A stretch of 64,000 nt of DNA from Caecitellus pseudoparvulus. Taxonomy: Eukaryota; Bigyra: Bicosoecida. Location: NCBI GenBank assembly GCA_965644315.1, contig CBFFRQ010000066.1:124001-188000 (forward strand). The letters run 5' to 3'. Position 1 is the first letter of the stretch. Every line of letters begins with the position of its first letter. The translations under genes and the position numbers were made by a program. The notes beneath the pieces are model-generated. The model saw only the letters and a program-made list of their open reading frames with translations, was not told where the DNA came from and made no database searches. Positions 1 through 10,527 of this stretch are shown here, in pieces.

Positions 1-1236
1 AGGGCACACCACCTCCACCAAGAGCGGACGCAGCTTTGAGCTGATCCAACGTCAAGGCAAAGGCATTAGCACCCCCAAACATAATGTCGGTGGACGCAGC
101 AGCACTCTGCAGCCCGCTGCGTCCTCGAGTAATGAGAGTGGTGTGCTCGGCCAGTGCCCGCTGTGCTTTCCGGGCTTCCGGTTCAGCTTTGTGCTCCATC
201 AGTATGGTGTCGATTTCTCGTGCTTGGAGCAGCGTCAGCCGCCGGAGCAGGTCCCCAACGTCATCATCGTCCACACCCATCATGTACTGGAAAAACTCAT
301 ACTGCGTGAGGGGGAGGCGGGCTCATGTGGCGTTTGCAGCAAGCAAAGGGAAGTCGGTGGGCTGCGCACGTGGGATGTTTCATCAGGATTGAGCCAAACT
401 GCGTTGCCCTCCGACTTTCCGAACTTTTGCCCTGCTTTGGTTGTGAGCAAGGGAACGGTGACGCCGTGCACGGCGGCCCGGTGCAGCCTGTGTGTCAAGT
501 CGATGCCTGCGCAGATGTTTCCCCACTGGTCACTGCCGCCAACCTGCAGGACAGCATTATGACTCCTATGCAACGCTGCAAAATCATACGCCTGGAAAGC
601 CTGGTACGTGAGTTCTGTCAGGCTGACGCCGTCGCCGTCCCCACGCATTCGAGCAGCGACAGACTCGCGAGACAACATGCTGGATACTCGCATGTGCCGT
701 CCGACATCTCGAAAGAATGATGCCACGCCCATACCTTCATAGTGTGCCGCGTTGTCAACAATGCAGCCCTTGCAGCCAGCCCCCACTTGCGTCGCCGCCC
801 CGCTGGCCTGAACCCATTCAGTGGAGTGTTTCGTGAAAGCCGCAATACTGTTGGAAATCCCGGCGACGTTCAACTGCAGAGCAGCGTCACCCAACACTGG
901 ACGCTCAGTAGACTTTCCACTTGGGTCGCCGATGGACCCGGTCATGCCTCCGACCTGTGGGGGCGCACAGCGGGGTGAATTGATGGAATGCGGAAATTGA
1001 ACTGGAGCAACACGCACGAGCCAAACAGCATCAAAGCCAGAGAACGCCAGGTGCTGAAGAGCAACCATCACCGCCAGATTGCCAACATGAAGGCTTGTCG
1101 CTGTTGGGTCAAAACCAGCGTACGCTGCTACCCGCTTGCCGCTCTTCAGCAAGGCCGACAGGGACTGAGTCGTGGAGTCTTTGACGATGCCCCGGCTCAC
1201 CAGCGAGGAGAGCACAGCGCACGGTACACTCGCCAT
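1..1236 (-). CDS. Tyrosyl-tRNA synthetase, bacterial/mitochondrial type (3' end outside window)
   Basis: This class I synthetase charges tRNA-Tyr, and the bacterial-type form in a eukaryote normally serves mitochondria (or plastids). Three exons are visible: 1236-1018, 954-370 and 301-1, with introns 955-1017 (63 nt) and 302-369 (68 nt), both GT-AG and phase 0. The first exon carries the nucleotide-binding motif as SLHVGNL (HxGN variant of HIGH), preceded by AGFDPTA. Exon 2 has GGMTGSIGDPSGK, the tyrosine/tRNA signature GGSDQWGN and the KMSKS-loop equivalent KFGKSEG. Exon 3 gives the typical helical stretch YEFFQYMMGV and continues past base 1, so the C-terminal tRNA-binding part is missing from the window. 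The ATG at 1236 is the first in frame. No clear targeting peptide is visible, and a further 5' exon cannot be excluded. The gene is divergent from the Kelch-BTB gene. Confidence 0.9.
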
Positions 1237-1747
1237 GTTCGTGTGGCGTTCACATCAAGTGCAACGCACCTCACAGGAGGCCTTGCACCTTTACGCGAGA
1301 GCGTGTTCATTTGCGTTGTGACTGCACGGCTTCGTTGTGTTGCTCGCTCCAGTTTTGCAGAGCTGGCAATCTTCGCCACTTCTCGCGACCCTTGCGTAGA
1401 GCACATATGCTGCATACCTTGGCGGAGTGGAAAATGTCCTTTTGTACGTGTTGAGGGAGGGGGAGCCAGCTGCCCGGCTCACGTGCCCGCTCGTGAACCT
1501 GTCTCTCGGTTCAAGGTGGAGCGGGCCAGGCGAGGCTATGCGTGCACAATTCAATCTAAAACGGCATGCTCCCTGCACAATCAAGCAGTGCAGAAGTTGG
1601 TCTTGTTCTCGCACTCACCTGGGCTGAACCCATCGTGCAGGGTGGGTGGCCCAAGTTGTTGGCAACGTCAACCGGCCAAGCAAGGGAGCAGCTAGCCTCA
1701 GCCAATTAGACATTCACGAGGCTCAAGAAAGTGGTTGGAGCAGCTAG
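1237..1747. other. Intergenic spacer between divergent genes
   Basis: These 511 bases lie between the starts of the TyrRS gene (-) and the Kelch-BTB gene (+) and probably hold both promoters and 5' UTRs. The open frames here match no family I recognise. I see no TATA box, RNA gene or repeat. Confidence 0.4.
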
Positions 1748-3569
1748 TTGCCCTTCATGGCAGCCCAATCAGGGGAAAGCGCATATGTAGGCGGCGCAGC
1801 GGGTTCAGGGGGCAGTGACATGCCTCACTTCGGCGGCAAGAGCGCCAGCGATTCTGGGCGTCTGTGGACAGTGCCACACGCTGCCAGCATGGAGGCGGCA
1901 TCCGGCCCCGGTCCCCGTGCAGCGCACAGCTGCAACCTCATTAACGGGAAGCTATTTGTGTTTGGGGGCTGGAACGGAAAGCGGGGCCTGAACGACTTGC
2001 ACGTGCTCGGTGAGCGGTGTGGCGTTTCAGCGACAGCTTGCGTTTCAGCACGCACACCTCGCGTTGTGCAGATTTGCAAACCTATGAGTGGTGCATCCCC
2101 ACCACCTTGGGCGTGACACCTTCGAGCAGGAATAACCATGCGACATTCGTGGTGGGGCAGCGCCTGTTCATTCACGGGGGGCACGATGGGGGAACGTGGC
2201 TCGCAGACCTGCACTGCTTGGATGTGGACACCATGGAGTGGGTAGCGCCCACAGTGTCTGGGGAGGCACCTTCTGCGAGGGCCTGCCACACATGCACGCT
2301 GCTGGAGGGTCGCCGTGGAGGACGAAAGGTTTACCTCTTCGGGGGGTATGATGGTACACGGTGCTTTTCAGGGCTTGACGTGCTGGAGTGAGTGGCCGCC
2401 AGCTCGCCCTTGCACGGCAGAGCCAGCAACCCCTCCGCTTTGCGCTGCGCAGCATCGAGACGATGACATGGCTACAACCTCGGACCACTGGAACTCCGCC
2501 ACTGTCTCGCAATGCCCAAACTGTCACTGCAGTGGGCAACAAGCTCTTCCTCTTCGGGGGGCACTCGGGCACGAAGCATCTCAGAGACCTGTTTGTCCTG
2601 GACACGTCAACCATGACCTGGTCACAGCCTGAGCAGAAAGGGCAGGTTCCCCCTGGGCTCAGGGGACACTCAGCCAACTTGATCGGTGCCCGAACAATTT
2701 TCGTCTTTGGTGGATACGACGGCCGTGGCCGGTCGAATGACCTGTACCTTTTGGAGTGAGTGACCTGCGACTGGCGGTGACAAGAGCGCTGCGCATGCTT
2801 CCGCCCGCACCATCGCCGCCTCGCCCTCAGTACGGACACCTGCACATGGGAGCATCCCCGGCCAGACGAACACGCACCCTCTGGCCGACAGCGTCACACT
2901 GCTTGCTTGGTCAGCAGCAAGAAGCTCCTGATTCTTGGTGGTTTTGATGGCTACCGGTGGTTGGCCGACATGCACATGCTGGATGTTGCGAAGCTCGAAG
3001 AGAGCGCCATCACTTCTCTGGCCGTGTCAAGCTTGCTTTCGGACCTCAGATCGCTTGTGAATAATCAAGACTCTTTCCCTGATATTCAGTTCCTCGTCGA
3101 CGGGCAAACATTGTACGCGCACAGGAGCATCCTTGTTGCTCGTGCGCCCCACTTTGCTGCAATGTTCCGATCAGGCATGGCTGAGTCAACGGCCACCTGC
3201 ATCCCCATCCCTGATTGGAGCGTGCCTGCCTTCCTCGCCCAACTGGAGTTTCTTTACACTGGAACCGTGCAGGACCTCTCCCCCGACGTGGCCATGGAAA
3301 CCATGGGGCTTGCCGACCAGATGGGCCTGGACGGGCTGAAGCAGCTCTGTGAAGCCGGGCTGATGCAAGGCATTGATGGCGGATCCGTCTGCAGTTTGCT
3401 CCTGATCGCCCATCGACACGGGGCAGCTGAACTAAAGCAGCACTGCATGGAGTACATCATGGGCACGGACGACGACGTCATGCCCATGCTGGAACCCTTG
3501 TCCAGCGAGCCTTCTCTGTTGATGGAGATCACCAAGGAGTTACTTTCTCGGCACAAGGACACAACCTGA
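1748..3569 (+). CDS. Kelch-repeat BTB/POZ domain protein (LZTR1-like architecture)
   Basis: Probable substrate adaptor for a cullin-3 ubiquitin ligase: the Kelch propeller binds a target and the BTB domain binds cullin-3. Four exons are inferred: 1748-2009, 2072-2387, 2453-2755 and 2831-3569. Introns of 62, 65 and 75 nt all have GT-AG ends and matching phases, giving about 539 aa. About five Kelch blades are recognisable from FGGWNGKRG, IHGGHDGGTW, LFGGYDGTR, LFGGHSGTKH, VFGGYDGRG and LGGFDGYRW, each followed by a DL..LD strand. After residue ~330 comes a BTB domain (DIQFLVDGQTLYAHRSIL, then FAAMFRSGM) and a partial BACK-like helical region. Kelch before BTB is the order of LZTR1-type rather than KLHL proteins. 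ATGs at 1748 and 1757 are both possible starts. Each intron falls at the end of a Kelch blade, after the DL..LD/E strand. Confidence 0.88.
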
Positions 3570-3713
3570 CTGTCCATGTGGGAAGCACTATTAATCCACA
3601 CGAGTATGCGTCTTGTCCCACGAAGCTCCTCCTTCTGCTCCTCGAAGCACCTCCTGTATTGACAGTTTTCGGGCGTACAGCTGGTCGCTGCGACGCGGAG
3701 CCAGGACACAAGC

Positions 3714-6056
3714 ATGGCCCCTGCCGCTAGGCGATACTTGCTCGTTGCTGCCATTGCAGTTTGCCTGCACCAAGGTTGGTCCAATGTCCATCTGGAGGCT
3801 GGAAAGTCTCTCATCGCTGCAGGGAAGCTGTTCTCCGCGGAGCTGGCCTTCCGGGAGTGTGCCGACGGTCAAGCACAGGCGGAGCCCCGGGTCACAGCCG
3901 AATGCTACACGCTGCTTGGGCGCGTCTTATTGGACCAAACCGTCATATGGGAGCTTTCCGGTCGTCTGGCTCCTCGGCTTCGTGTTCGCATGCTGCTGGA
4001 AGCTGTTGTGTGCGCGAAGCGCAGCATGATGTGGCAACCGTGGAAGGCGCAAGAGCCCGCTCACCTGCTGGACGACCTGACGCACCGTCTCTCTCAGCAA
4101 CCCTGGTTCTCAAAATTCGCACCCAAGCTCCATCTCTTTTCATACGCCGAGGGACCCAAGAGGCACCGAGATGCCATCGCCGAGGCGTCGGGTTTTGCTG
4201 AGAGCTTTGTTGAGGGAGATGAAGAGGCAAGCCGCCGAGCACGATCGCGGTTCCAAGACAGCCAGATTGCCCGCATGCTGGAAGCAGAGCTTGATGAAAG
4301 CAACAGGGACAGATTCATGCCAGAGCCACCACAGCCTGCCTCTGATCAGGTCGTGCGAGCAGACCAGCTGTGGGACTTTGGCTACCGTGCGGCAGCTGTG
4401 CAGCTGCTGTGCACACCTGGCAGCGCATCGGTTCAAGTACCCAAGGAGGAGGGGACCAACATCACCAGGGTTGTGCTCCCCCCAGACGCAGTCCTTGATG
4501 CTCTCACGTTCTTGAAGGTTTGCGGGGGGGTTGTTTTGAGGGGCGCAGTGCCCCCCACGAGCCAGTCCTACGCGGCTGACACCTCCGGGGCAGGCAGCAG
4601 TCTTGGGGTGGACACCAGGAAGGGATCTGACACAGCAAATTCGACTTGTCAAGAGTCGCTGTGTGGTTTTGCTGCCATGGCATCAGAAGCATTCCTGGGC
4701 AACCCTGTTATCCATGCAGTGAGCGCCCAGGCAGTGGGAGAAGGAAGTGTTGTGAAGGTACGCGGCATGAAAGAGACGAATATCTCTTCTATGCATTCAT
4801 CGCCCATGTGGTTCTCGGCCATGTTGCCCATTGAGGTCCCAAGCGTGCTTCTCGAAGGAGTCCGGATGCGTCGCCTCATGGCCTGCTACAACAGCACCGA
4901 CCTCGAAGCACTGGCGGCACGGGGTGTCGAGCCCTGCTCCCTCTCTGAACCGCATCGCCGGAGCACCAGCACAGCTGTTCTGACTGATGCAGGGAGCTCC
5001 TCGGGCCAAGCAGCGGAGCCATTGTCTGGCGAGCCTCAGGTGTCCATTGATATCCAGGGCGGCCGCGCGACAGTGAGCGGTGCGCATGGTCACAAGGGTG
5101 GCACCAGACACAATGACGCAGCGAAACCTGAGGCTGCTCTTGGAGGCTACAGCACTGCAGAGGCTGCGCTTCTTGCTTCTGCCATGCACCACTCACGTTT
5201 GGGCCACTTCGACGCGTCCCCACAGCCCCCGCCACCCGGCTTTGTGATTCGCACACCCTTGCATGTGACGTCTTCTCTCCCCTTCGCCCCGCTAGAGTTT
5301 GTGCCTGGTAGTCACGCAGCGTGCTCCCCTGAACTGCGCAGGGTCCCGCGGGCGGTGCTTTCGACGAGCCCAGGAGCTGACCGCAATTCTACCACTCTAC
5401 ATGGCGCCGCTGCTGCCAGCTTTGAAACCCAACGCCCCCACAGCGAGAACAGCGGCCCCGCACTTGAAGAGGTGGCAATTTGCCCAGCGGGAGCTGACAG
5501 CTCGATGCTGGCACCCCAACTAGGTCCGTCTGACGTGCTGCTCCTGGATGCCCGTGTCCTTCAGCGCTACACTGCCGGGACAGAGGCAGGGCTCACTGCA
5601 TCATTGTTAGAGGCACACTTTACAGTCACCCCTAGATTATCCAAGGCCGGCACAACGCAGTTTGCAGGCTGCTCGGGGGCCGAAGCAGACCAGCTGCCGG
5701 CGTACCTGCAGGGATACGTGGCGTGCTCAGTGACTTCAAACAAAGCAACTCGTGGACCTGGCGAACTCGATGAGGAGGGTGGAGATATTGGTGCCGGAAC
5801 ATACGAGGGCTTTCTCCGACGGTCCTTCGCGCGCCGTGCAGCGAATCAGTGCTCCGCAAGCCATCGCTCACTCGTCGGTGCTTTGGCCGTTGATCCAACA
5901 GCAGCTTCCGGCCAGGCAGGACACACTGGCCTTCGCACCATCGGCCAAGTCGATCGCTTCATGCAGGAGTATGTGCGGTCGTTGTCCTCGTTCGGTCGGG
6001 AAACAGACTCACATGCAGCCTCGCCCGGTGGAGTTCCACCCGGACAAGAGGCTTGA
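3714..6056 (+). CDS. Secreted/lumenal protein with a phytanoyl-CoA-dioxygenase-like (PhyH) fold
   Basis: A single 780-residue open frame. Residues 1-23 form a clear signal peptide (basic start, then YLLVAAIAVCL), so the product enters the secretory pathway. Residues ~25-110 are helical and TPR-like (LEAGKSLIAAGKLFSAELAF). A PhyH-like double-stranded beta-helix is suggested by LTFLKVCGGVVLRGAV (~265), a possible HxD iron motif HFD at 498-500, PLEFVPGSHA (~528) and DVLLLDARVLQR (~607-618). In active PhyH enzymes the last motif normally supplies the distal iron-ligand histidine; here that position appears to be Gln617. Long disordered serine/alanine inserts interrupt the domain. Substrate unknown. 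It may be a non-catalytic relative, or my alignment of the distal ligand may be off. Family assignment is moderate. Confidence 0.6.
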   Translation: MAPAARRYLLVAAIAVCLHQGWSNVHLEAGKSLIAAGKLFSAELAFRECADGQAQAEPRVTAECYTLLGRVLLDQTVIWELSGRLAPRLRVRMLLEAVVCAKRSMMWQPWKAQEPAHLLDDLTHRLSQQPWFSKFAPKLHLFSYAEGPKRHRDAIAEASGFAESFVEGDEEASRRARSRFQDSQIARMLEAELDESNRDRFMPEPPQPASDQVVRADQLWDFGYRAAAVQLLCTPGSASVQVPKEEGTNITRVVLPPDAVLDALTFLKVCGGVVLRGAVPPTSQSYAADTSGAGSSLGVDTRKGSDTANSTCQESLCGFAAMASEAFLGNPVIHAVSAQAVGEGSVVKVRGMKETNISSMHSSPMWFSAMLPIEVPSVLLEGVRMRRLMACYNSTDLEALAARGVEPCSLSEPHRRSTSTAVLTDAGSSSGQAAEPLSGEPQVSIDIQGGRATVSGAHGHKGGTRHNDAAKPEAALGGYSTAEAALLASAMHHSRLGHFDASPQPPPPGFVIRTPLHVTSSLPFAPLEFVPGSHAACSPELRRVPRAVLSTSPGADRNSTTLHGAAAASFETQRPHSENSGPALEEVAICPAGADSSMLAPQLGPSDVLLLDARVLQRYTAGTEAGLTASLLEAHFTVTPRLSKAGTTQFAGCSGAEADQLPAYLQGYVACSVTSNKATRGPGELDEEGGDIGAGTYEGFLRRSFARRAANQCSASHRSLVGALAVDPTAASGQAGHTGLRTIGQVDRFMQEYVRSLSSFGRETDSHAASPGGVPPGQEA

Positions 6057-6426
6057 GCATGCCTGCGTGAATTGGTTGGACTTGGGTCCGAGCGGCCACA
6101 ATGCTTTTCACTGACTCAGCATGTCGCATGCATGCCCGCACGTACCCCCCCTCCTGAGCTTGTGTCTGCTGCCGCCTCGATTCATTCAGCGGCAAGCACG
6201 CCTGGCCAGCCGCAAGTTGCAACTCAGCCGTCAGCGCGCAGCTGGTTGGCCCTGGGAATCCACCCCATTCCTTTTAACAACATTCGGAAGACACTGAATA
6301 GGTGCGAACCGCCTGCTGTGGCGGTCCATGTGTATCTGAACTGGACAGAGCACCGCCCGGCCCAAGCTGTTGACGTTGCTGACTATTTCCGCACCACGCC
6401 GCAGTTGCTGGACACAGGTGGGAAAC
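6057..6426 (+). other. Intergenic spacer
   Basis: About 370 bases between the PhyH-like gene and the reductase gene. They contain open frames without recognisable domains. This is probably the 3' UTR of the former and the promoter and 5' UTR of the latter. The ATG at 6370 is in frame with the reductase but adds a segment without homology features. Confidence 0.4.
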
Positions 6427-7452
6427 ATGGATGATGCAGCGGCAGCATGGTCACGTCTACCGACATGGGTTAAGGCAGCGTCTATTGCTGGGGGCCTGCT
6501 GGCCCTGCGAGAAGTGTACGCTCGCGCCACAGAGAAATCTGTAGCTGGTGAAGTCGTCTTGATCACTGGCGCCGGTAGCGGCATAGGGCGACTGATGGCC
6601 CACCGTTTTGCAGGATTGGGAGGTCGCATGGTGCTTTGGGACATAAATGCCGTGGCTGTGCAAGCAGTGGCAGAGGAGCTGACATCCCTGGGGCATGAGG
6701 CTAAGGCATTCACTGTGGACGTAGCTGATCGAACCACCGTGTACAAAGCAGCGGGCGAGGTCTTGAGGGAGTTTGCCAGGGTGGACATTCTGGTCAACAA
6801 CGCAGGGATTGTGTCAGGCAAGAGCTTCCTGGACAACGATGACGAGAAGGTGGAGAAGACGTTTGCCGTGAACACCCTGGCACATTTCTGGAGTGTGAAG
6901 GCATTCCTGCCGGGGATGGTGGACCGCAATCACGGCCATATCGTCACCATCTCCTCAGCATCATCTCAATCGGGTGTCGTGGGGTTGTCTGACTATGCTG
7001 CATCGAAGTGGGCAGCATTCGGCTTCGACGAGTCTCTGAGGCTGGAGTTTCGGAAGAAGGGCTACACCGGGCTGCACACCACGTGCATTTGCCCGTACTA
7101 CATCAACACTGGAATGTTTGAGGGGGTAGCTTCTCGTTTCTCCTTCCTGCTCCCTCTGCTCCAGCCAGAGTTTGTCGCAGACTCAGTGGTGACGGCGGTG
7201 CGGCGCAACACTGCCGTTGTCATGTTGCCCTCTCTCGTTTGGTTCACTGGCACATTTCGCCTGCTCCTGCCAACATCAGTGTACGATTCTGCCATGGAGT
7301 TCCTGGGGATTTCTGCGTCCATGGATGATTTCGTCGGCAGGGGGGACAGCGTGGCCATGCGCCACTCACGAGGAGTCCAAGGTGCGCCTGCCCCATTGCC
7401 AGGAGCAGCCGCCGCAGCCGAAGGGTCAGAGGCAAGCAGGGAGGGGGATTAA
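6427..7452 (+). CDS. Short-chain dehydrogenase/reductase, SDR16C-like (RDH10/HSD17B11-type)
   Basis: NAD(P)-dependent oxidoreductase, probably acting on a retinoid, steroid or other lipid alcohol at the ER or lipid-droplet membrane. The protein of about 341 aa starts with a hydrophobic segment (VKAASIAGGLLAL) that could anchor it. Then come the cofactor motif TGAGSGIG (~45), the NNAG motif, the catalytic serine in TISSASS and the YAASK active-site Tyr/Lys. The strand ICPYYINTGMF matches the CPxxxxTGMF signature of the SDR16C group. I chose the ATG at 6427 because it sits just before the hydrophobic anchor; an in-frame ATG at 6370 would add 19 residues. The C-terminal ~40 residues are Ala/Gly-rich and not conserved. 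No intron is needed. Confidence 0.85.
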   Translation: MDDAAAAWSRLPTWVKAASIAGGLLALREVYARATEKSVAGEVVLITGAGSGIGRLMAHRFAGLGGRMVLWDINAVAVQAVAEELTSLGHEAKAFTVDVADRTTVYKAAGEVLREFARVDILVNNAGIVSGKSFLDNDDEKVEKTFAVNTLAHFWSVKAFLPGMVDRNHGHIVTISSASSQSGVVGLSDYAASKWAAFGFDESLRLEFRKKGYTGLHTTCICPYYINTGMFEGVASRFSFLLPLLQPEFVADSVVTAVRRNTAVVMLPSLVWFTGTFRLLLPTSVYDSAMEFLGISASMDDFVGRGDSVAMRHSRGVQGAPAPLPGAAAAAEGSEASREGD

Positions 7453-7685
7453 GGTACAAGCCAAGCGGGACGCCTACTCCTTGTGCTGGACCATGCAGGC
7501 AAGGCCAGCGGGTTGCGAAGATTCTGTTGGTATCCGCAGTGCAAGGCCCCCACTGGTCAAAGAGATGGGCCTGCTCGCAGCCTTTGTGCCGGGTCAACAA
7601 ATCCAACACGGTTTATCCAACTTCACTCAATCTGCTGCATTTTGCCACACCTTCCGCTGTCTAAAGGTTTGGCAGCCCTGCCAGC

Positions 7686-9053
7686 ATGGTGCGTCTTGTC
7701 GTTCTGTGCGCCCTGGTGGGCCTGGCCACAGCGAGCGCTCCAGAGCAGCTGTTTGTGAACTTTGGGGAGCGCCCCGACACGCTGTGGTTCTCATGGATGA
7801 CTGCTAGCCAAGATGCAAGTGTGGTTCAGTACGGTACCAGCGCACAGAACCTGTCCAGTGCAGTGCAAGGCCCGCAACGTAAGTGAATTCCGCAGGAGCT
7901 CGCTTCTCTTCCGCATCTAGCGACGGCGAGGTTTCCACCCACCACACAGCAAAGAACTACACCTTCAGCCTACTTGGCTCTTCTTATACGTCTGGCTATA
8001 TCCACCATGTGCAAGCCACCCAGCTGCAGCCTGCCACGCAGTACTGGTACCGCGTTGGTTCAACCGCTGGCTGGTCAGAGGTGCACACGGTCACAAGCCA
8101 CCCCGGAGTTGGGGCAGACATTCCTTTTTTCTGGGCAGTCGTAGGTGATCTGGGGCAAACCAAGTTCTCGAACCAGACCATTCAGCACTTGCTGGCACAG
8201 CCCAAGCTGCAAGGGATACTGCATGCAGGGGACCTGAGCTACAGGTAGGTGTCACAGGTGGTGTGGCGATCGCCCAGCGGTGCAGACTGACAGACACCTT
8301 GTTCCTTTCCACAGCGATGATGATCAGCTCAAGTATGGCGCCAAGGCAGACCGGGAATGGGACACCTACCAAGCTCTCATTGAGCCACTCAGCAGCGGTA
8401 TGCCATGGCACACGACTGTTGGAAACCATGAAATTGAGAACCCCTTCGACCCTTTCGTCGCCTACCAAGCTCGGTACCGCATGCCTTTCGATGCATCGAA
8501 CCCACTCCAGCAAGGCAGCTTGTGGTGGAGCATGAATGTGGCCAGTGCTCACATCGTTTTCCTGAGCTCCTACTCTCCGTTCGAGGAAGGCTCTGACCAA
8601 TTTCAGTGGCTGACGGCTGACCTTGCCTCCATTGACAAGTCCGTCACCCCGTGGACAATAGTCCTCCTTCACGCGCCGTGGTACAACTCGAACGAGGCTC
8701 ACCATAAAGAGGGTGACGCCATGCGGGACGCCATGGAGCACACCCTGAAACATGCTGGGGTGGACCTTGTGTTTGCCGGGCATGTGCATGCCTATGAGCG
8801 TCACACACGGGTTTACAAGAAGGAGCCAGACCACCATGGACCCGTGTACATCACCATTGGCGATGGCGGGAATCGGGAGGGGCTTGCAACTCACTGGATT
8901 GACCCCCAGCCGGACATTTCCCTCTTCAGGCAGTCGGCCTACGGGCACGGCGAGCTGAACATTGTGAATGCGTCGGCCCTGCACTGGTCTTGGCACCGAG
9001 GGGAGGACAGTGAGGGCACTGTTGCAGACGAGGTGTGGATTTACAAGCAGTGA
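7686..9053 (+). CDS. Purple acid phosphatase (metallophosphoesterase)
   Basis: A binuclear-metal acid phosphatase, secreted or vacuolar, releasing phosphate from esters. Three exons: 7686-7878, 7950-8244 and 8315-9053, with introns of 71 nt (GTAAGT...CACAG) and 70 nt, giving 408 aa. A signal peptide is present (LVVLCALVGLATASA). An N-terminal fibronectin-like domain holds YTSGYIHHVQATQL and YWYRVG. All five metal-ligand blocks are visible: VVGDLG, AGDLSY plus a downstream W-D, VGNHEIEN, LLHAPWY and FAGHVHAYERH. The length fits the family. The first intron was chosen over much shorter alternatives because 7949 is the acceptor that restores frame at normal intron length and preserves the conserved strand. 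The gene could help scavenge phosphate or work in a lysosome-like compartment. Confidence 0.93.
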
Positions 9054-9171
9054 TGCTCACGGCAGTTCAATGCCCGCAGCCAGACACAATGAACTCTGCT
9101 GGCCCGTCGGTGTACATTTTTTCGTGGAAGCGTTTGATACACACCCCTTTCCCACCCCCCTCTGGACTGAA

Positions 9172-10510
9172 ATGGCTCAGGCAAAACAAAGTGCGAAGGG
9201 GCCAGCCCCGACGCAGGAACCACCCGTCTTGCCAGCAATGCCACGAGATGCGAAGGGTAAGCTTGAGCACCCAGGCACAAGCAAGCTTGGAACAACACGC
9301 CCACCTACTCTACGTACAGACTCAACACACTGTTGGCGCACCCTTGATGCCTCTGTGTTCAAAGTCAGGGGGCCAACGTACTTTGAGGATGTAAGCCAGC
9401 AGCGGAAATCGATGGCTGCAGGCACGGCTTCATCAACCTGCCCCCCTTCCTTTGGTTCTCACTCAGAAGGTGAAGGTAGACCACCCAGCCGAGCCACTAT
9501 TTGAACTGGCGGCTGTTGAGACGTTTCGGGTCAGGAAAGGGTACATGGAGCAGTGAGTGCAGCTGGCAACGCTGCTCGTCGCTGTGTGGCTTCACGATCA
9601 CCTCGACTACCTCGCTGGAGCTCAGCATTGCTTTGCACGAGGGCAGCTACTTCAGGAGGCAGAGGGCCAGCGGAGACAAGCGGTTCTATTTGATTGTTGT
9701 CTACCAAGGTGCCAGTCAGCCGCGTGTGAGTTGCGCTCTCGGAGCTTGGGGCCCAGTGGCTGCTAGCGCACCTTCCGCTGCTTGCCCGGCTGCCACTTGC
9801 AGGAGCACTTAGTATTGTACTTCACCATGCCAGAGAACGCTTGGGACGCTGACGGGCCTTTGCGATCTGAAACGCAAGCCCACAGGGACGCCGTGCAAGC
9901 GACATGGGAGCGCTTCCTGCATGGTGATGCAGCGTACCGTAAGGCAAGGTGGAAGGTCATCCCTGGCATCCCAGAGGGGGCGTGGGTGGTGCAGAATGCC
10001 TTCGGGAACACACCAACACTGCTGGCAAACAAACTCACGCACACTTGGCATTCGTCCACAGCGCCGGCTATCCCAGATCAAGCCGAACCTTCCAAGGCGG
10101 CTGGTGGTGGCCTGTTTCATGGCGCAGGCGGCGAGGGCAGCACATCCACAGCCGCAGACGCGACTGCCGTCACTAGCACAGCGCCCGCTGCAAGGACTGC
10201 GTACGGCCAGTACCTGGAGGTGGACTGCGATGTGCGCAGCTCCACCATGGCCAAGATGCTCGTGGACCTGCTGCTGGCGCATGCAACAGACGTCGTCATC
10301 AATCTTGGCTTCTTGATTGAGGCGCAAGAAGAGGACGAGCTGCCTGAGCACCTCCTTGGCGCGGCACAAATCGCCAGGGTACATGCGACCCGAATGACAG
10401 TCCTCGAGCATGGCACTTGCATGGCTCCTGCTGGAAAGACAGCTGCCCCTGCAGCAGATGGCTCCTGGGGTTCCTGGCTCGGGTTTGGAGCGGCAAGCCC
10501 CGCCAAGTGA
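9172..10510 (+). CDS. EDR2_C (DUF1336) domain protein
   Basis: Five small exons encode about 349 aa that are almost entirely a DUF1336/EDR2 C-terminal domain: 9172-9256, 9320-9390, 9467-9552, 9626-9725 and 9803-10510. Introns are 63-77 nt and the phases agree throughout. Family motifs in order: HCWRTLDASVFKVRGPTYFE, the short strand AEPLFELAAVETF, EHLVLYFTMPE, the block YRKARWKVIPGIPEGAWVVQ with NTPTLLANKL, the strand YLEVDCDVRSS.MAKM and the end block ELPEHLLGAAQIAR. In plants the domain sits behind PH and START domains in EDR2, a lipid-binding regulator. Here it stands alone, apart from a short N-terminal Pro/Lys-rich leader. An Ala/Ser insert (~residues 195-220) splits the domain. The biochemical role is unknown; lipid binding at membranes is inferred. 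Ends 17 bp from the convergent ACMSD gene. Confidence 0.85.
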
Positions 10511-10527
10511 CTTGAATTCACTGTGCA

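Noticed and set aside
988-1695. 235-residue plus-strand frame crossing the TyrRS start
   Set aside because: It is antisense to TyrRS exon 1 and its intron and shows no family motifs; compositional open frame.
7879-7895. A 17-nt mini-intron (GTAAGTGAATTCCGCAG) in the acid phosphatase gene
   Set aside because: It restores frame, but the acceptor at 7949 gives a 71-nt intron of normal size with the same donor, also restores frame and keeps the conserved strand.
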